This document shows positions 58,501 to 64,000 of a DNA stretch of 64,000 nucleotides, piece after piece. The stretch is taken from NCBI GenBank assembly GCA_014706295.1, contig JACSVZ010000011.1, positions 12,802,163-12,866,162 of the forward strand, read 5' to 3'. Numbering within the stretch: the first letter of the stretch is position 1; every line of letters begins with the position of its first letter. The notes beneath the pieces were generated by a model. That model ran no database searches. It saw only the letters and a program-made list of their open reading frames with translations, and was not told the origin of the DNA. A program made the position numbers and the translations under genes. The stretch is from Lycocorax pyrrhopterus obiensis (Eukaryota; Chordata; Aves; Passeriformes; Paradisaeidae).

Positions 58501-61500
58501 TGAGCACACTGCAGTACCAGTGTCAGGGGATGCCGAGGCAGCTCCTAGGCAGAGTGTGACAGCCTTGGTACAGTTGTCACAGATGAAGTTAAAGAAAATG
58601 AGGAATTACGCTATGAGTGAGATTCAGTCTCTTCTCTCTTGCCAAGGACTGCTCTCCAGGAACTGAGAGTAGGCAGGATGGTGAACTACCTGACTCTAGC
58701 AGTGTGGGTCATTGGGTGCTGCATGCCTTTAAGGCTTTCACTAGTCCTTATCTTTGAGTTTTGCCAAGAAACTGGTGCTGGGGGAACAGAATCTCAAGCT
58801 ATGAGGCAGAAAAACTTTCACTAGGATATCTGATTGTAGCTGAAAAACAAGGAAATAAAACCAGCTCAAGAGGGTGACAAGGTTCAGAGGATTGCTCAGT
58901 AAGTTGGGTCAAAGGAAATTTAGCTGTCCTGAGGCAGATCACAGAAACAGCTGAAAACTGGGCTGGACAGAGACATGGAAAAGGAACATAGCCAAGAAAA
59001 GCCTTGAATTTCCATGGCACAGTGCAAAGGGCAGGAATCTTGTAGATTAGTTGCTTGAGAGTTCAAAGTGCCTGCCCGGGTGCCCTATCTGAGCCCCTGC
59101 CTTCTCTGGGCTCGTGGCATTTTCCTGAGAGCTCCCTGCAAGCACTTGTGGTTGAACTACAGTCTGCATTTCTGAAAGAGGCATCCACTCACAATGGAAA
59201 GACTTACAATTTGGGATCCACCACATCCTTTGGGAAGCTGTTCCCATGGTTAATGCATTTACCATGTAACTGTTACAGTTCCCTGAAGGAGTTTGAGTAC
59301 TCAGCTGGCAACCTGCCTGCCTTGCTCAGCGCTGCTGCATAGCTCTCTGCCTCCTGAGTCAAAAGTCTTGCTAGAAGGGGACTAAAGGCCTTCCTGGGAT
59401 CATGCAGGCTCCTCTAGGACAGCCAGGGAGCTGAACCTGTTCCCTCCAACCAAGAGTGTGGAGTGAGTTTTGTGAAGCATTAGTCTGTTCATTCATCAGC
59501 AGTCCACTGATCTTGTCTCCTCTCTGGGTAATGTGTGCCTTGCTGGTTTGCCTCAACAGCTGGTAGGTCATGCAGGATTTGAGAAACAGCTCTGGCATTG
59601 TACCAAGCAGAGGCTGTGGGACACTCAGCAGTGAATTCCAGAGACGATGTGTCATGAAAGCCCTGACCCTGCCAGCCCCTCTGCATGAGGCTGCTGGATG
59701 TAGTGGGAGCCTTGCTGAGTTGCAGTCCCCATGCTCAAGGAGAGCTTTGGCTTTCTGAGCAGATTTTGGTAGGTGGATATTAGCTGCAAAATCTGTTTGG
59801 GAGCCTGCAGCTTTGTGTGGGTGGAAGGGAAGCCTTGCGCTTACCCCTCTGCCTGCCTCCAGCTGGAAGGTGACAACTGAGCTTGTGGCTGGGAGAAGTC
59901 AGCTATTTCCATTCCTCTGGGGAATTGCAATCTATTTCCAGTGAGGTGGGTCCCTGGGAAGAGGAAGGGCAGCTCTTCTAAGTGAGTGTTGCCATAGCTG
60001 AAAAGCACTGGGAGGTGGCCTTGCCAGCCTCAGACATTTAAAACACTTCAGTCAAGCCCTGGAAGAAAAACAGAGGATAATCTTAGTATCTCCTCTTACA
60101 TACGTTTTGGGTTCTGCACTGTCCTCTGGTTTGTTACTAAGCTTTTCTGTAGCCTTAGAAAGTTGTTGAAACAACGGAGAAAGTTCTTGTTGAGAAGAAG
60201 AGTACATCCTTTCATCAGTTGACTTTCTATTGTCTGTTCTCTCCTAGCTGGACACCATGTTTTATATGGCAAACATCTTTAAAGCTTTTAGGGTATTTCT
60301 CTTCTTTCCTTACCCCCAAAATACCATCTTTGATCTGGATCGTTGGACCAGCTCTTAATCTGGGCTGGAACAGGAGAAAGTAATTGTGATGGATCCCCCA
60401 GTGATATTACCCTTCCCAAAAGCAATTAAATGTGATCAAACCCTCATTTTTGTTTTATGACTGCTTGTAGCAGTGCCCAAACATTTATGGTCCCCCAAAG
60501 TCCCACATGCTGCCAGGCCAGGCTTTCTACTGGAAGATAATGTATTATATTTATGCTATTAGTTAACTTGCACAGCGCTGCAAAGCAACCGCTCCACTGG
60601 GCTCTAGCTTGTTGCTCGCTGTAGTGGTGCATTTGTGCTATGCAGCCCTGATTCTCCTTCATCCTCAATTTCCTGGGAACTTTCCCCTCTCCTAGGCTGC
60701 TGAGCTTTGTGAACATTTGCCAGTGGAAGGCGGTGTATTTGTTTTAATCAGATCTATTCTTAAAGCTGTCAGATTAATTGCTGGGCTAAGAGGGCGGTCC
60801 CTCCCTGCCTCTGTCCTGCTGTTCTCACCTCGTTTTGATCAAAGGCTGGCATTGATCTGATACAGTGGGAAGCTAACCAGGACTAAACACTAAGGCTGTC
60901 TAGGAGCCACAGGGACAGACCCAGGGGCTCTGCATTGCTGGGGGGACACTGGGGGTTGTTTTCTCAAGGGTGGTTAGGGTGCTGGATCCTCCTTGCATGG
61001 CACACTGCGCTGTAAAGAGCAACCTGGGAGTCGCACCAGCTGCTCCGCCATCCACACTCGTTCACTTTGAAATCCCTTTAGCACTGGAACAATTCCATTA
61101 GCAGGACTTCTTAGGCTTAATTTGGAGTGCTTTCTCTGCTGATTGAAACTAAGTCTGCACACCAGTGTGGAGAGCTCGTCATAACCAAGACATTCCCTGC
61201 GTACCTCGGGGCTGCTTGCAGCTGAAGTCTTGAACAAAAGATCTGCTGTTAGACAAAGGAGGAAGGAGTGAGCCTCTGAAGAGAGGAAGAATTTCTCCTC
61301 TGTTTGCCAGCAGTTTTTTTCTAGCTATTCTTTTTTTAAGGATTGGTCACCAATTAATCCATGTCGTTTTGCAGACAAAGCTGTCAACATTTTTAAGGTT
61401 GCATGGTGAAATAACTTCAGTGCTGTTGGTTCTAGCAGCTCTGAATGTTCTCAAACAAATGCCTTTTAAGATAAAAATGGCCTGTGCTTGATCCCAGCCC

Positions 61501-64000
61501 AGAGTTGTGGTCGTTACTCTTTTATTTGAAACGTCTCAACTGAACCCAGTGAAGTCAGTGAGAGCTGCAAGTGTTTGAAAGTCGTGTCACACTTATTTCC
61601 ATGGCTAAATATGGGCGTAATGCAGGGTGTTACTCTAAAATGCTCCAGCGTGTGACCCAAGTTGGAGCCCAGCAAGTGTGCTGTGTGCCACAGACACTGC
61701 CTGCAGTAGCTTCTGACATCTTTCAGGTCACCAGCCTGTTGGACCTGAGTACCAAACACATTGTGCCCTCTTACTTTTATTTTTTACTCTTACCTGCTGT
61801 TGGGGTGTGAGATGCCTCGCAGCCACATAGGAGTGTAAGCTCCCTGGCAGCTTGCATATGTGTGCATTTCTGCTGATTTCTGTCCATTGGGTCAGAAGCA
61901 AAAATGATAGAAGCAGGACACCTTCCTCCCCCACCCCTGCACATTTCCCACACAGTGTGGACTGTTAGAGCTTTATAAGAGGCATTTCTTGCCACTCTCA
62001 GTGGCAGCACTAACATACAACATTAAACCTAGCCCACCACCTCAGAATGGGGTAGGTGCACTGGTTCTGTGCTGGTGTAGCAAAATCCATCTGAAACTGA
62101 CACATTGATTATCCCTAAATGTTTGAAGAACTTAAGAACAGCATAAAATATATATGAAGAGCATGCATGAGATTTTTCAATAAAATTAATTAGTACAAGC
62201 AGTGCTTTGCAAATTCAATTTAGTCCATGTGGGAACAGTTTGGTGAGTTCTAGTGCATGTATGCAGTCCTTCAGTGGCAGGAGCAGGTCTGGTTTGTATT
62301 GCGTGGATGCCCTGGGTGGAGGAGAGCTCACATGAGGAGTGACTGCAGCTTCCAGCTGGGAAGGGGCAGCTCCATCAGCATTTGGCCGCAGCTGCAGTGC
62401 TGTGTGTAACAGGGGTGTAGCTTTGGCTGTAGACCAAGTCCAAGTTACAGGTCCTTACCTGTCGGCCGAGCATCAGACGGGGCTGATTAGTGCTGGCCTG
62501 GAGTCCTTAACGTCTTCATAGTATCAGAAGTCATTTGAATGCTACAGCTCTTTCAATTAAGCTCCTGTTGAACTCCATGCACAGATATTGTAATATAATT
62601 GGCTGGCCTGCTGCAAATGCATTAGCAGAGTCTGCTGCTGAAACAGCCTCTGTCTGTGCTTCAGGCTGGAGGGGAGCCAGAGCGAGCGCTGGGCTCCTCA
62701 CAATGCCATACTGATTAGGAGGGTGCGAGATTTTGTTTTTGCTAAAATAGTTCTGCCAGTACAGCCTGGAGGGCAGCTGCAGTTACACTGGTACAGAGGG
62801 GCCTTATGCTGCTCTGAATTGTCCCTGGCTCTGGGGTGGGCAGGGATGCTGCTGGGAGTACCTTTATCCTGCAGTAACAGCCTGTGCATGGCTGAGTGCT
62901 GCCCAGCTCCACCACTGCAACTTTATTTTGTTGATATCCACCCCATAGCAACTTCGTCTCAAAGGCCAAAGGGAAATATTTTGCTTCCTCTGGCTGTTAG
63001 GAAGTGGGTTCTCCATGGCAGCAGTCCCTTCACATAGGGTTCAGTCCTGAGCAGGAAACCCTGGTCCAATCCCTAATGAGCCCTTCCTGCTGATAAGGGA
63101 ACCTGCGGGTCGGGGGCTCTGCCTGAGCCGGTCAGCTCCCCAAGAACTGATGTGCTTTTTTAATGAGTATGTCCTCCAGAGCCTGTAAAATGAGACTCCA
63201 GGCCCTCCGGAGAAGTGGATGCAGACCTAGGTGCCACAGAATGGGACCTGCCTGAGGAAAGGCCAGCTCTGGCAGAGCTGTGCACCTGTGATATTGCTGC
63301 TGCTCTCTGACATTCCTGAGCTGGAACATCCCTCCCCTGCTCAGCAAGTTTGCCTCTTACTGTACGTGGAGACCCAACACTGGTTTTATTCCTGGAATGA
63401 TTGTATTCATGTGTGCAGTATTATGTCTATTTACAGCTGAGTTGTCCCCCAGTTTGGGAAGTGGACTGGAGAATAAGGTGCTGTCCTGTTTTGGAGCAAG
63501 GAAGCTCTTAGGTCTCTTTTTCCAGCTTTGCACTTTGGAAAGGCCTATCCAGTACAGTCCATGACATGAAGATAGGATGAAGTATTTCTCTCTGCTGGCA
63601 GCCCATGGCATGGTGCTCTGCAAGTCCCTTCACCAGCTGCTGTGTCAGTTTTGCTGTTCAAAAGCCAGTTCCATGACACTTATTTCCCTCCTCAAGGTGA
63701 AGTGCACTCTGCCAGAGCAGCATTGCACAACTTCTAAAGTCACACTTAAACTCACTGTGCTGGATTAATAACAAATCCAGCAATAAACTTGGAATACTGG
63801 AGCACTGCCCTTCAGCAGGCCATCGCGTGCTGCTGTTACTGGGAATTGGGAGTGACATGGTTTTTTCCCCTGTGACAAATCTTTGTTCCCCCACTGACTA
63901 TATTTAGACACAAATACATCCAAGAATCAGCTGTGCCCATGGCAAGTTGTGCTACTGCCTGCAGCAGCTCTCACCAGGGCAACATCACGTGGACTTTTAT

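Larger units (their letters stand above)
33540..64000 (+). other. CFDP1: CFDP1 intron 5 (at least 30 kb, runs off the window)
   Basis: Exon 5 ends with a good donor (GTGAGT at 33540). I looked for the next human-like segment (a GLKRSSG / SSLLGKI-type exon) and did not find it, so the rest of the window is read as intron. Contents: two CR1 fragments (41419-41618, 49291-49580), a 27-base A run (35928-35954), a 30-base tandem duplication (40432-40490), an inverted repeat (42376-42402), and several open frames of 100-190 codons without recognised relatives. An unrelated gene inside the intron cannot be excluded. Confidence 0.6.

Noticed and set aside
33540..64000. CFDP1 exons 6 and 7 with the BCNT domain
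   Set aside because: I looked for the expected conserved segments after 33540 and found none. The gene most likely continues past the window. A short exon could still have been missed by eye.

Overview
The window is nuclear DNA from a vertebrate, most likely a bird. The evidence is multi-exon genes with GT-AG introns, four fragments of CR1 non-LTR retrotransposons (the typical avian interspersed repeat), a conserved vertebrate microRNA, and proteins that align along their length with recalled human orthologues. I saw no bacterial, plasmid or phage features, no CRISPR array and no recognisable endogenous virus.

Layout from left to right. Positions 1-2360 are non-coding except for a well-preserved mir-138-2 hairpin (about 801-886), which may lie in the last exon of a plus-strand primary transcript (about 405-1060). 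A TATA box at 2364-2370 is followed by the complete 26-exon SLC12A3 gene (2426-10936, plus), the thiazide-sensitive Na-Cl cotransporter NCC. I worked out every exon and its phase; the spliced frame is open and encodes 1,039 residues. A non-coding stretch (10941-13800) follows. TMEM170A (14676-15776, minus, 3 exons, 141 residues) and CFDP1 (plus, starting at 16165) then diverge from a GC-rich promoter. Five CFDP1 coding exons are present (16165-33539). Its remaining exons, which carry the C-terminal BCNT domain, were not found and probably lie beyond 64000. Everything from 33540 to 64000 therefore reads as one large CFDP1 intron containing two CR1 fragments, simple repeats and unrecognised sequence.

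The three protein genes have unrelated jobs: renal salt uptake (SLC12A3), ER and nuclear-envelope membrane shaping (TMEM170A), and SRCAP/SWR1-type chromatin remodelling (CFDP1). They are neighbours by chromosome history. In human, mir-138-2 and SLC12A3 sit together at 16q13, while CFDP1 and TMEM170A sit far away at 16q23.1. The interval 10937-14675 is therefore an evolutionary rearrangement junction relative to human.

I found no previously undescribed system. The points most worth a second look are the microRNA and its linkage, the synteny junction, the divergent TMEM170A/CFDP1 pair, and several splice or 3'-end oddities in SLC12A3: a GC-AG intron, a frame-breaking decoy acceptor, a NAGNAG acceptor, and a poly(A) hexamer overlapping the stop codon.
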